Shown here one piece after another: positions 46,037 through 55,981 of a stretch of 64,000 bases of DNA (position 1 is its first letter; each line of letters starts with the position of its first letter). Under the pieces are notes generated by a model that worked only from the letters and a program-made list of their open reading frames with translations, was not told the DNA's origin and searched no databases. The position numbers and the translations under genes are program-made. The DNA is from Sporolactobacillus kofuensis (GTDB lineage Bacteria; Bacillota; Bacilli; Bacillales; Sporolactobacillaceae): assembly GCF_024125425.1 (NCBI RefSeq), contig NZ_JAMXWN010000004.1, positions 176,956-240,955 of the forward strand, read 5' to 3'.

Positions 46037-46070
46037 ACGCGTACATTAATCCGTACGCGTTTTCTTTTTC
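46037..46070 (+). terminator. terminator of the amidase gene, embedded in the convergent antiporter end
   Basis: ACGCGTAC-ATTAATCC-GTACGCGT is a perfect 8-bp stem followed by TTTCTTTTTC. The antiporter stop codon lies in the loop and its last codons form the right arm. Confidence 0.8.
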
Positions 46071-47218
46071 AACAAATCTAATTTGTCTTCGCGTTCAAAT
46101 AATACCTTAAGCAAAGGCGGCGTAACGAGTGTAGTCAGGATCACAACGATGATTAACGGCGTGTAATAACTTTCTTGTAGCAGATGAGATTGAATACCAA
46201 GTGATGCAAGAATCAGTGCTACTTCGCCTCTAGAAATCATTCCTGAGCCAATGCTCATTGAAGCATTCAGTGAAAACCCGGTTAACCACGCACCAGTACC
46301 TGAACCTACGAACTTTGTGGCAATTGCGAGTAATGTAATACCGATGATGAACCATAACTGATCCAGAAGTCCGGTAAAGCTTACCTTGAGTCCGACACTG
46401 GCAAAGAAAACGGGCACAAACAGACTATAAGCCAACGGTTCGATCTTTTGTTCAACTTTCCGCTTAAAATCAGTCTGAGCAATGGCAACACCTGCAATGA
46501 ATGAACCGATGATTCCGGCAACACCAAGCTTCTCTGCATACCAGGCAAAGGCAAGGCAGAGCACTACAGCCATGCTGATCACTGGTTCACTCACTTTCAA
46601 TCGACCGCTCAAGCGGATGAGAAAGGGTATCCCTTTCCAAGCAATCAGAAGAGCCGTCGTAAAGAACAGGATCTTCTCGCCAATAACCCACCAAACATTA
46701 GTATTTCCATCACCAAACATGCTCATCGCAAAAGCTAACAAAACAATAACAAGCACATCATCCAACACTGCCGCACCAAGTAATGTTGTACTTTCCTTGG
46801 TTTGCAACTTTCCAATTTCCTTTAAAGTCTGAACGGAAATGCTCACTGATGTAGCTGATAGAATAAGTCCAAGGAATACCGCATGTGCCGTATCCATACC
46901 AAAGAAAATACCAGAAAGCGTTCCGAATCCAAGCGGTAAGAGAACGCCTCCAACCGCAACTGCAATTGACGAATGCACACTATTTTTTAATCCTTCTAGG
47001 TCTGATTCCAATCCCGCAATAAACATCAACAGAAGGACGCCAAGTTCACTGAAAACATGAATCATTTCAGAATCCGGTACCCATCCAAATACTGCCGGGC
47101 CAATGATTATGCCAACGAGTAATTCTCCAAGTACTGCAGGCTGCCCCATGCGAACACTCAAATGCCCTGCTCCCTTTGTGGCAACAACAATGATCGCTAA
47201 ATGAATAAGAAATCCCAT
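46046..47218 (-). CDS. CPA2 family monovalent cation:proton antiporter
   Basis: The 390-residue membrane protein of the KefB/NapA type has 11-13 helices. The pattern GQPAVLGELLVGIIIGP opens helix 2, LLLMFIAGLESDLEG follows, and ATSVSISVQTLKEIG and SFIAGVAIAQTDFK are family segments. It lacks a C-terminal TrkA-N domain and ends with a short charged tail. It exchanges Na+ or K+ for protons. Start ATG follows GAGAGGGGGAAGTC. The leader has a strong terminator-like hairpin and a vegetative promoter, so expression may be attenuated, possibly by an ion or second-messenger signal. Confidence 0.87.
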   Translation of the reverse strand: MGFLIHLAIIVVATKGAGHLSVRMGQPAVLGELLVGIIIGPAVFGWVPDSEMIHVFSELGVLLLMFIAGLESDLEGLKNSVHSSIAVAVGGVLLPLGFGTLSGIFFGMDTAHAVFLGLILSATSVSISVQTLKEIGKLQTKESTTLLGAAVLDDVLVIVLLAFAMSMFGDGNTNVWWVIGEKILFFTTALLIAWKGIPFLIRLSGRLKVSEPVISMAVVLCLAFAWYAEKLGVAGIIGSFIAGVAIAQTDFKRKVEQKIEPLAYSLFVPVFFASVGLKVSFTGLLDQLWFIIGITLLAIATKFVGSGTGAWLTGFSLNASMSIGSGMISRGEVALILASLGIQSHLLQESYYTPLIIVVILTTLVTPPLLKVLFEREDKLDLLKKKTRTD

Positions 47219-47227
47219 GACTTCCCC

Positions 47228-47292
47228 CTCTCTCCTAAAAAAAGCACAAAAAAGGAGCCTTTGTTGACAGGCTCCACCGTTTGTTGCGCTTT
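47228..47292 (-). promoter_or_regulatory. terminator-like nested hairpin in the antiporter leader
   Basis: On the minus strand GGAGCC-N10-GGCTCC-TTTTTT is nested inside AAAGCGCAACAAA / TTTTTTGTGCTTT, immediately before the ribosome binding site. The upstream gene is on the other strand, so this is not another gene's terminator. I see no ydaO-type conserved core. Confidence 0.5.
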
Positions 47293-47302
47293 ATTCATCT
47301 CA

Positions 47303-47336
47303 TGATTTTGCTTAATACTACCAAAATATTTTGTAA
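47303..47336 (-). promoter_or_regulatory. probable promoter of the antiporter gene
   Basis: TTGACA (-35) and TAGTAT (-10) are separated by 18 bases, placing the start about 75 bases before the gene, just ahead of the leader hairpin. Confidence 0.5.
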
Positions 47337-47516
47337 AATGTCAACCCCTACACTTTCTCATGAGTTAATCGTTATCTCTTATGTAAAATTTGTTTCTATT
47401 ATTCATAAACTCTTGAAAACTCGTAATCTACCTACGATAATAATCATAAAGAATCACATTTTTGAAAGAAAGGAGATCATTTGTCGACCATTTTGCAATT
47501 TAAGGGAGAGTAAAAA

Positions 47517-49220
47517 GTGAATAAGCTTACAAAAATCCTTGCCATTTCCCTATTATTCTTCTCATTAGCGGTTGAGAGCGTCTTTACTCCATTTGGGAAT
47601 ACGGCCCACGCATCCTCATCTTTTCAAGCGCGAGTTACCGTAAGCAAAGCAAAAGTACACACCGGTCCTGGGGGAAAATACAGATCAATTGGCACATTGT
47701 ATCGAAATGATTCGGTCTCGGTTCTAGGAAAAAAAGGAAACTGGGACAAGATCAGCTTCAAAGGGAAAACCCGCTACATATACGGAAAATACGCAGCAAG
47801 AACCATCCGGGCGAAATTCTCCTCATATAAAGCCTATGTCAAATCATACTCCTTGAAGATCCGTAATAAAGCAAGCAGCAGATTCAAAACAATTCGCACG
47901 ATTCACATGAACACCAAAGTCACGATCATTGGTGCCAAAGGCAGTTATGCATATATTTACTCTGGTGGAAAAAAAGGGTATGTGCAAAAAAAGTGGCTAA
48001 AATCAAAAATCAGTTCCTATAATGCGTACGTCACTGCCAAAACATTAAACATGCGCTCAGGACCAAGCACAAAATACAAGCACATCATCTATCTGCATAA
48101 TCGTGACACGGTCACCGTTTCGGGAAGTAGCAACGGTTGGTACAGGATTCAATTCGCTAACATAACAGGTTACGTTAAAGGGCAGTACATAAGAAAAGGT
48201 ACTCCACCGGTAGTGAGTGCAACACCCGCACCCGCGCCTGCGCCACAGCCAGCTCCAGCACCGCAGCCTACACCGGCTCCTACACCGCAGCCCGTAGTGG
48301 ATCAGCCAATTAATACTTTACCACTACGTAGCGAACAAAATTTTAGAACGTACCAGGCATACGTTATTGTTGCTACCCAGGACGTATACTCATCTGCGAA
48401 AGTTGATAGTACACAGATAATAGGCCAATTAAATAAATATGATGTGATAACTGTTAAATGGGAGACTGGGAATTTTGTAAAGATTGACTTTGGTGGAAGA
48501 GACGGCTATATTCCCGCTTCGTCTATACTCAAAGGTACTCGTTCAACCTCTGATGGTTCTGTAACTGATCCACCAACTACTTCAACAAGTGTTAATGGTA
48601 TCGATATCTCTCATCATCAAAATGATAGTGGTCAAATTGATTTTGGATCTTTAAAAAGTGCAGGTATTTCTTTTGTCATTGCAAAAGCATCTGAAGGGTA
48701 CGACTATGTAGATCCTAAATTTGTAGATAATTATACAAATGCAAATGCTGCAGGTTTAAAAACCTATGCATATCATTTCCTTTTTGATCCGCAAAACGCT
48801 GTCAATGAAGCGAAAAATTTTCTTCAAACATTACATAATGTTAACTATCCGACAGACAGATACGTTTTTCTCGATATCGAGTCTATCCCAGGTCATAACG
48901 ATCAAAACTATAAAAATTTAGATGCAAAAACTTTGACAAATGATGTTGATATCTTTTTAAGTGAGTTAAACAAAAATGGCTATACAAAATTCGGGATTTA
49001 TACGGGAAGTTATTTTTACTACAATAATTTACTTCCACAAAATCTCCCTAAGGATGCACTAATTTGGATCGCAAGATACGGGACTGATGCTAAACCTAAT
49101 CGTTTAGGGCCAACCGTACCTGCAGATATATGGCAATACCGATCAGACGGTTCGGTTAATGGAATTAGCGGCAATGTCGATCTTGACATTTGGTACTATG
49201 ATCCATCAAATCCGATATGA
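47517..49220 (+). CDS. secreted GH25 lysozyme with SH3 domains
   Basis: The 567-residue protein has a signal peptide (about 1-31, cut near AHASS), three bacterial SH3 domains (about 36-225, recurring sequences such as LNMRSGPSTKYK), a Pro/Ala linker (about 230-262, PAPAPQPAPAPQ), a fourth SH3-like domain (about 275-340) and a GH25 muramidase domain (360-567) with NGIDISHHQ, VFLDIES and DIWQYRSDG carrying the acidic catalytic residues. It cuts the peptidoglycan glycan strand. The start is GTG after AGGGAGAG. Likely a cell-wall remodelling autolysin rather than a phage lysin, as no holin or phage gene is near. Followed by a terminator. Confidence 0.92.
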   Translation: MNKLTKILAISLLFFSLAVESVFTPFGNTAHASSSFQARVTVSKAKVHTGPGGKYRSIGTLYRNDSVSVLGKKGNWDKISFKGKTRYIYGKYAARTIRAKFSSYKAYVKSYSLKIRNKASSRFKTIRTIHMNTKVTIIGAKGSYAYIYSGGKKGYVQKKWLKSKISSYNAYVTAKTLNMRSGPSTKYKHIIYLHNRDTVTVSGSSNGWYRIQFANITGYVKGQYIRKGTPPVVSATPAPAPAPQPAPAPQPTPAPTPQPVVDQPINTLPLRSEQNFRTYQAYVIVATQDVYSSAKVDSTQIIGQLNKYDVITVKWETGNFVKIDFGGRDGYIPASSILKGTRSTSDGSVTDPPTTSTSVNGIDISHHQNDSGQIDFGSLKSAGISFVIAKASEGYDYVDPKFVDNYTNANAAGLKTYAYHFLFDPQNAVNEAKNFLQTLHNVNYPTDRYVFLDIESIPGHNDQNYKNLDAKTLTNDVDIFLSELNKNGYTKFGIYTGSYFYYNNLLPQNLPKDALIWIARYGTDAKPNRLGPTVPADIWQYRSDGSVNGISGNVDLDIWYYDPSNPI

Positions 49221-49225
49221 TCATC

Positions 49226-49258
49226 CTATTTTGACCTTCATTCGAAGGTCTTTTTTTT
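49226..49258 (+). terminator. terminator of the lysozyme gene
   Basis: GACCTTC-ATTC-GAAGGTC is followed by eight T. The stretch 49259-49613 holds two small hairpins (GTTAAAC / GTTTAAC near 49320; AACCCTT / AAGGGTT near 49475) and no ORF. Confidence 0.9.
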
Positions 49259-49613
49259 GCAAAAAAAGGAGCACCTATGATTTAGGCGCTCAAGAGTTGA
49301 TTCTATAAAAAGGGGAAGTTAAACATGTTATTGGTTTAACATCCTTTATATTAATGGACAATCCTTAACAAAGGATTAATGAAATACCGTATGATTTCTA
49401 TATTTGTGAAAAGACAACCGTATTTTTAGATATCTAGACAGTACCTAGTCATTACCGCAAAAAAATAAACCCTTTCTCAAGGGTTCTAAATAAATCTTAT
49501 AGTACAGGGGGAAGTAAACAAACACAATTTATTGAACAAATACAGCATAACCCATATTCGCCACTTCCCAGTAATTTCGGTAAAATTTCCAAATATTTGT
49601 TAGCCATTTCACA

Positions 49614-50321
49614 TTATTCATGATCTTTTATAAAAACATGGTAAGGAACTCTCAGATGAATAATTCCATTTGAGTATGGAGCAACTTCATATTCTTGAAA
49701 AACAATCACAATCCCATCATCGTAAAAATAAAACTGTCCCTGATCCAGATCTACGCTCTTAAAGGCATCAAGAAAGAAATCATACCGGCCTTCGTTCTTC
49801 AGCTTGATCATTTGTTTTTTCAAATACGCATTCACTTTCTTTAATTCCCGTTTCTTGCGAATGATCTCCTTCAGCGTGTATTGTCGGCCGCTTCGTGTAT
49901 CATAATTGTACACTTTCTCATAGTGCATGCCATGTGCGCCGCCGGTATATGATTCATCGAGAGATGCAACACTAATCAGACAATTGTCATTGTAACGGAT
50001 CGTCGGTTGCGTATGCGCGTAGTAAGGTCCTGCCGCACTGATGAGTTGGTCATGTTCATAGTGTTTCTTATACTTTTTATCTGTCCGCAGTATATTTTCT
50101 GCGTGATGACGAAAAGTCCTATTGATCTGATCCATGATTTGCGCACTACCTGTACCAGAAACAATAACCGGATAATAGATGCCCTCGGACAATCTATCGA
50201 TCCTTACTTTTACAGGTTTGCATTGAGCAGCTTTTGATTGGGGTGGGTATGTCATGAGTAGAAGACAACAAATTGCAAGCAGACTAATGGTCACTCTTCT
50301 AAAGGCACAGTTCATGATCAT
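49614..50321 (-). CDS. secreted DUF4163/DUF3298 protein (RsiV-like ectodomain)
   Basis: The 235-residue protein has a signal peptide (about 1-32, ISLLAICCLLLMTYPPQ), then a DUF4163-like domain and a DUF3298 domain with ESYTGGAHGMHYEKVYNYDT and VVFQEYEVAPYSNGI. In B. subtilis RsiV this fold binds lysozyme directly; in PdaC it precedes a deacetylase. Here it stands alone without membrane anchor, anti-sigma or enzyme domain. Start ATG follows AAAGGAG. It is next to and convergent with a GH25 lysozyme gene, so a binder or modulator of cell-wall hydrolases is possible. Confidence 0.75.
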   Translation of the reverse strand: MIMNCAFRRVTISLLAICCLLLMTYPPQSKAAQCKPVKVRIDRLSEGIYYPVIVSGTGSAQIMDQINRTFRHHAENILRTDKKYKKHYEHDQLISAAGPYYAHTQPTIRYNDNCLISVASLDESYTGGAHGMHYEKVYNYDTRSGRQYTLKEIIRKKRELKKVNAYLKKQMIKLKNEGRYDFFLDAFKSVDLDQGQFYFYDDGIVIVFQEYEVAPYSNGIIHLRVPYHVFIKDHE

Positions 50322-50455
50322 TGACTAACGCTCCTTTCCGTTCTTTCGCTTAGTATGTCCAGCAAAAGAATGTCTATCAGGGGCATCACATTCACTTTTA
50401 TTTCTTTATTCTTGATTAATCAATGATCGTGTAAACTAGTGTTGAGGTGATGCAA

Positions 50456-50752
50456 ATGAAAGCTTATCTTTGGCTGATTTTGATTTATTCACTCGCAAAT
50501 ATGTTAGGCACTTTTCTTTATTTTTTAGCAATCGTTGTGGCGGCCTTTTCCGTCGACAGTGGTCCTATGACCTTTTTAACCTTCCTGATTCTTTATGTAC
50601 CTATTTTTCTCGTTCATCTCATCCTCTTGCTGATTACACTCGCCATTAGAAAAATTACCCTCCCGCCGGCAAAAAAAGTACTGTTCGCCGGTGCCTATAT
50701 GTCTGTCGTGCTGACCCTCTATTCATGGATATTATTTACACATTTCATTTAA
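50456..50752 (+). CDS. small integral membrane protein
   Basis: The 98-residue protein has three hydrophobic helices (about 4-32, 38-62 and 72-96) with a short basic loop (RKITLPPAKK) between the last two. No family is recognised. Start ATG 50456 lies 8 bases after GAGG. It is monocistronic and ends in a strong terminator. A small transporter subunit or stress protein is possible but nothing supports a choice. Confidence 0.6.
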   Translation: MKAYLWLILIYSLANMLGTFLYFLAIVVAAFSVDSGPMTFLTFLILYVPIFLVHLILLLITLAIRKITLPPAKKVLFAGAYMSVVLTLYSWILFTHFI

Positions 50753-50766
50753 CAACTCAGAGCAAG

Positions 50767-50805
50767 AAAAAGGAATCGGATAAAAAGATCCGATTCCTTT
50801 CTTTC
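50767..50805 (+). terminator. terminator after the small membrane protein
   Basis: AAAGGAATCGGAT-AAAAAG-ATCCGATTCCTTT is a perfect 13-bp stem followed by CTTTC. Confidence 0.85.
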
Positions 50806-50831
50806 AGCCTAAACTTGGATTTAATTCGGAA

Positions 50832-51046
50832 ATCGGAACTGAGCTCAATTTTTATCCGTGAAAAAGCCGGAACGATCCGTAAAAAGGTGCGCCTAATCCG
50901 GGAATGGATTTAAGCACATGCTTAACCCAGGTAAACTTGGAATTTTTCGCACATTGATCCTGCGTTCCGCGCATTAGCTTGAACTCTTCGCGCATTGATC
51001 CTGTTGCTCCGCGCATTGACGTGAACTTTCCGCGTATTAAATCCCT
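50832..51046. repeat. degenerate intergenic arrays with 21-bp period (two word families)
   Basis: First, ATCCG words recur at about 50854, 50875 and 50896. Second, CGCGCATT words recur at about 50948, 50968, 50989, 51010 and 51031. Steps are 21 bp, once 20. The text between alternates between GATCCTG and TTGAACT types. The array lies between two terminators and no ORF is likely. Confidence 0.7.
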
Positions 51047-51051
51047 AAACC

Positions 51052-51090
51052 ACAAAAAAGAAGCTTGCCAAATGGCAGGCTTCCTTTTTG
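51052..51090 (-). terminator. bidirectional terminator
   Basis: GAAGCTTGCC-AAAT-GGCAGGCTTC (one mismatch) is flanked by A6 and T5. It ends the lipoprotein operon on the minus strand. Confidence 0.8.
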
Positions 51091-51106
51091 TCGTGACGCG
51101 TTGTTC

Positions 51107-51559
51107 CTATTCATTTTTATTTAATGAGACGCCTAAAATCTTGGCAACTTTAACTAAATTTTCACGATTTATCTTAATCAATTTTGTGATCTCCGATGGA
51201 TTCTGACTCTTCACCGCATCTTGCAGTTCATCGTATTTTCCATGGATCTCTTCTGCATAGGCTGCTCCTTTTTTCTCTTTCAAAGGAGGCACAATATGCA
51301 TATGAAATACATTGTGCAGGTTGTTTGCAACAGATGTTGCGGACTTAAAATCCTTTTTCTTTACATCTTTTTCAATCGTCTTAAAACCGTTCAATTCATC
51401 CTCAAAAGCTTTAGGCAATGCCTTCTTCCCCATCGGCATATTTTCCATTGACGTATCTTTAGCCGACTGCGAGTCATTATCTTTATGGACTGTTCCGCAC
51501 CCTGCAAAGCTGAGAACGAGAACCGCACCCATGATGATTGCACTAATTTTTTTACCCAT
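51107..51559 (-). CDS. small lipoprotein of unknown function
   Basis: The 150-residue lipoprotein has a signal peptide ending in the lipobox LSFAGC (Cys21). The mature part has a polar linker (DNDSQSAKDTSMENMPMG) and a helical domain with NNLHNVFHMHIVPPLKEKKG. The His/Met-rich patch HNVFHMH could bind a metal or haem; this is inference. The start overlaps the end of the PepSY-like membrane gene by 8 bases, so the two are made together. No family name can be given. Confidence 0.65.
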   Translation of the reverse strand: MGKKISAIIMGAVLVLSFAGCGTVHKDNDSQSAKDTSMENMPMGKKALPKAFEDELNGFKTIEKDVKKKDFKSATSVANNLHNVFHMHIVPPLKEKKGAAYAEEIHGKYDELQDAVKSQNPSEITKLIKINRENLVKVAKILGVSLNKNE

Positions 51560-51857
51560 TCCTTCTTCTCTTTCCTTTTCTTATTTTCAGTACAAAGCTG
51601 ATCCACATCCAAATTCCTGAGATACTGAGAACGATCATACAGATTGCACCGAGATCGGTAACCCAAACAATTGATGTATTTCCAATATTTCCAGAATGCA
51701 GTGCAAATATTAGTTCCTGCATGCGCATCGACGTTTTGGATGAATAACCAATAAGCGTGCGATGGTTCAGAAGAATCCCTGTTACAGCCATTAAGAGAAC
51801 GATTATTGAACCGACTAATCCAGCAGTATAGTGGATCATTCTCAGATATTTAAACAT
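51552..51857 (-). CDS. PepSY-associated membrane protein-like
   Basis: The 101-residue protein has two membrane helices (about 12-34, GLVGSIIVLLMAVTGILLNH, and 66-90, DLGAICMIVLSISGIWMWI). The R-x-x-H-x-x-x-G start (RMIHYTAG) and TGILLNH motif match the first part of PepSY-TM proteins linked to iron or haem reduction. Much of the larger family is missing. The ATG at 51857 has only a weak ribosome site; GTG 51866 is an alternative. Its overlap with the lipoprotein gene suggests a two-part membrane/lipoprotein system. Confidence 0.65.
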   Translation of the reverse strand: MFKYLRMIHYTAGLVGSIIVLLMAVTGILLNHRTLIGYSSKTSMRMQELIFALHSGNIGNTSIVWVTDLGAICMIVLSISGIWMWISFVLKIRKGKRRRNG

Positions 51858-51984
51858 TGACAGCACTCACGATCTATTGTTTCTTCGGAACAACAAATGA
51901 AAGTTCCATCTATGAAATATATCACAAGTTGGTCATCATCTTCTACTTTTTCGTTTGAGAATTCGGTCACATCCACCGGGATGG

Positions 51985-52416
51985 TCAATCCGTGGCAATA
52001 TCTAATAGTGCAAGGAGCATGGAAATAACGATTTGGGTGATGAACTGGATAACTATCGACTGCATGAAATAATCGAGAGTACTAATGACAGTCAAATTGA
52101 TTGCACTATAGGATATGAATAGGATGATATAGTTCAGAATTCGATTTTGTTCAATCAATATATCTTTCAACAGCATACGAACAAGTTTTTCGAAAACATC
52201 TGCAAAACATGAAAAAATGAGAAAAAGGAGGGTGAAAAGAAACAAGGCGAGTAGATTGTCATATTGAATACCTAACAGATTAAATAATCCAAGAAAGCCA
52301 AAATAGAAAATACCAAACATCAGTGCAAGCACAGTCAAAATGATTACACTTAACGAACAAATAACAAATAGTTTTCCTGATAAAGACTCATTTTCGAACA
52401 GTTTATGAGGTGCCAT
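51985..52416 (-). CDS. YrvL family membrane protein
   Basis: The 143-residue protein has four hydrophobic helices. The segment FGFLGLFNLLGIQYDNLLAL followed by a conserved FADVFEKLVRMLL recalls the regulatory YrvL family, which in B. subtilis represses the sigma factor SigO system. Start ATG 52416 lies 6 bases after AAGGAGA; the 45-residue extension of the frame upstream has no signal and is not used. No sigO or rsoA homologue is in the window. Confidence 0.65.
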   Translation of the reverse strand: MAPHKLFENESLSGKLFVICSLSVIILTVLALMFGIFYFGFLGLFNLLGIQYDNLLALFLFTLLFLIFSCFADVFEKLVRMLLKDILIEQNRILNYIILFISYSAINLTVISTLDYFMQSIVIQFITQIVISMLLALLDIATD

Positions 52417-52628
52417 TGATGTTCTCCTTACAATGTGAATGTCTGAAACACTATTTAAGTACACCCTCCCATAAACAGTCAATCTAGTCAAATCCATGAG
52501 ACGCCACCCATGTTCTTTACCTTTGTTTTTTTTTGTTAAGCTCTTTTGCAACTACTTCTGCGGCTGTTTATTTCTTATGGGTGATGACATAATGCAAATG
52601 ATCTATTTACATGGTTACGAAGGCACAA

Positions 52629-52682
52629 AAAAAAGAGGTCTCACAAAGGTTTGAAACCATCATGAGAAACCTCTATTTTCCT
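52629..52682 (-). terminator. terminator of groESL
   Basis: On the minus strand AGAGGTTTCTCA pairs imperfectly with TGTGAGACCTCT across a 23-base loop, followed by eight T. Confidence 0.65.
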
Positions 52683-52719
52683 TGGACCCTTATTTGCACA
52701 TCATGGGTTCAGGTGTTTA

Positions 52720-54357
<1,638 letters not shown>

Positions 54358-54431
54358 CTAATATCAAATCTTAAAATGAGGATCTTATGCTCTATACAGT
54401 GATTCTTCGCCTAAGGTTGAATCACAACATG

Positions 54432-54716
54432 TTAATCAATAACAGCTAAAATGTCGTCCTGACGAACAACAAGATACGTCTTGCCGTCATATTTTACTTC
54501 AGTACCTGCATATTTTGAGAAGATTACTTTTTCTCCTTCTTTTACGTCCAAAGCGATGCGTTCGCCTTTGTCGGATACCTTGCCGGTACCAACGGCAACA
54601 ACGTGGCCTTCTTGTGGCTTTTCTTTTGCCGAGTCAGGAAGTACGATACCGCTTGCTGTTTTTTCTTCTTTTTCTTGTGGTTCGATCACAATACGATCGC
54701 CTAATGGCTTTAACAT
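54432..54716 (-). CDS. groES: co-chaperonin GroES
   Basis: The 94-residue lid of the chaperonin begins [20 protein letters not shown], with the mobile loop [14 protein letters not shown] near residue 20 and C-terminal [10 protein letters not shown]. Start ATG follows AAGGAGGG. It is first in the operon, with a CIRCE operator and a vegetative promoter immediately upstream, so HrcA repression is expected. Confidence 0.98.
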   Translation of the reverse strand: MLKPLGDRIVIEPQEKEEKTASGIVLPDSAKEKPQEGHVVAVGTGKVSDKGERIALDVKEGEKVIFSKYAGTEVKYDGKTYLVVRQDDILAVID

Positions 54717-54757
54717 GTTGAAATACCCTCCTTAAAAGTGTTAAGTTAAGTACTTTG

Positions 54758-54784
54758 TTAGCACTCGGATCACCTGAGTGCTAA
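54758..54784. promoter_or_regulatory. CIRCE operator (HrcA site)
   Basis: TTAGCACTC-N9-GAGTGCTAA is a perfect match to the CIRCE consensus, 42 bases before groES. Confidence 0.97.
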
Positions 54785-54794
54785 TCCATCTAAT

Positions 54795-54823
54795 ATAATA
54801 ATCAATTCCAAAATGATTTGCAA
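54795..54823 (-). promoter_or_regulatory. groESL promoter
   Basis: TTGCAA (-35) and TATTAT (-10) with 17-base spacing lie on the minus strand directly before CIRCE, so the operator overlaps the transcription start. Confidence 0.75.
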
Positions 54824-54887
54824 GTTTTTCCTGAAAAATATCTACACGATTATCATCCCTAAGAGAAACTAAGCAAGAATCAACTGC

Positions 54888-54940
54888 CCGGTTCTTATTT
54901 TGTACAAATCTGCTTCGATCGTCTCGCTTCGCTGCTTTTT
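54888..54940. repeat. degenerate repeat shared with 63885-63960
   Basis: TTCTTATTTTG, a 6-base variable part, TCTGCTTCGATCG and CTCGCTTCGCTGC are shared in order with 63885-63960. Both sit next to gene starts. Confidence 0.5.
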
Positions 54941-55110
54941 ACACAAGAAACCTTATTCTTCTAAAAGAGACCGGAAGAGATAATCAAAATGAGCTATGGT
55001 AAAATAAAACCATGGTTCGTGTACATACTATTTACTTTCAAATGTACAACAATGCTTTCAGTTTAATACAAAGGTTACGAAACTATACAAATGAATCTGA
55101 GGTGTCGGAT

Positions 55111-55770
55111 TTGGTTCTAAGGTACATCAGTATCGTGCTTATCTATCTCATTTGTTTTATCTCACCGCTTATTCCTGGATTTCCACAGCAAGAGCCGGCC
55201 CACGGTAACGCCTACACAGTTGTGTTCTTTGCGACACTGATTATTGTGCTACTGCTCTTGATTCCGGAACGAAAATTGGAACGCGGTCCGGTTGCATCGG
55301 TCGGTGAATCCATTGCCTGGGCAATCTGTGGTGTTTTTCTGTTGTTTGTACTTCAGATCATTACTGCCTTAATCAACAGCATCATTCTTGGTCAACCGAT
55401 GAAATCAGAACATACTCAGGATGTTGTTGGCTTAGCTCGTAGCGCGCCTTTATTTATACTCACAGCGAGTATTATTGGGCCAATGCTTGAAGAGATTGTT
55501 TTTCGTAAAATTTTCTTCGGCAGCTTGAAAAAGAAAATCGGCTTTTTCTTTGCGGCATTGATTAGCTCGCTTGTATTCGCTGCTTTTCATTTTGATTTCA
55601 GTCATCTGCTCATCTATTTTGTTATTGGCTTTTTCCTCTGCTACGTCTATCACAAAACCGGCCGAATTGTTGTCAACATGTTCATGCATGCAGCGATGAA
55701 CGCGGTCGTTGTGCTCATAAGCATGAACGTGCAGATCCCGAGCACACCAGGATGGATTCATCTGTTCTGA
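55111..55770 (+). CDS. CPBP family intramembrane metalloprotease (YdiL-like)
   Basis: The 219-residue membrane protein carries the CPBP/Abi motifs: EEIVFRKIFFG (motif 1), FAAFHFDFSH (motif 2) and HAAMN (motif 3), with about six to eight helices. The family includes CAAX-type proteases and bacteriocin immunity proteins. TTG 55111 is preferred, 8 bases after GAGG; an ATG at 55012 would add 33 residues but lacks a signal. In B. subtilis the YdiL homologue lies directly upstream of groES; here it is divergent from groES, a local inversion. Confidence 0.85.
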   Translation: MVLRYISIVLIYLICFISPLIPGFPQQEPAHGNAYTVVFFATLIIVLLLLIPERKLERGPVASVGESIAWAICGVFLLFVLQIITALINSIILGQPMKSEHTQDVVGLARSAPLFILTASIIGPMLEEIVFRKIFFGSLKKKIGFFFAALISSLVFAAFHFDFSHLLIYFVIGFFLCYVYHKTGRIVVNMFMHAAMNAVVVLISMNVQIPSTPGWIHLF

Positions 55771-55865
55771 AAACCACAAGAGAAAATTGGATGATTCCAA
55801 ATAACCGCATTCAGGACCGAAATCGTCCCACATTTCAAATCAGATATGTTCCTAGAAAAAAGAAA

Positions 55866-55904
55866 AGGCGTCTCATAGGCAAAAGAGCTGTGAGACACCT
55901 TTTT
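55866..55904 (+). terminator. terminator after the CPBP gene
   Basis: GGCGTCTCATAG and CTGTGAGACACC pair over 12 bp with two mismatches, followed by TTTTT. Confidence 0.75.
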
Positions 55905-55970
55905 GGTGTGCGCTTTCCAGTGCGTTTCGCGTGGGTTTTTTCCCGTTTCGCGCGAACTTCTTTTTATTCT
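55904..55970. repeat. short array with 21-bp period
   Basis: TTTCGCGTG at 55925 and TTTCGCGCG at 55946 are 21 bp apart; a related GTGTGCGC lies about 21 bp earlier. It follows a terminator directly. Confidence 0.45.
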
Positions 55971-55981
55971 TCATTTACACT

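Noticed and set aside
47219..47520. ydaO-type c-di-AMP riboswitch before the antiporter
   Set aside because: The leader is only about 75 bases after the likely promoter and shows none of the conserved core.
47517..49220. Prophage endolysin
   Set aside because: No holin, tail or other phage gene is near; the signal peptide and SH3 repeats fit a host wall hydrolase.
55012..55110. Longer N terminus of the CPBP protease
   Set aside because: The ATG at 55012 has no ribosome site and the added 33 residues are polar; the TTG at 55111 has GAGG at good distance. It cannot be excluded.
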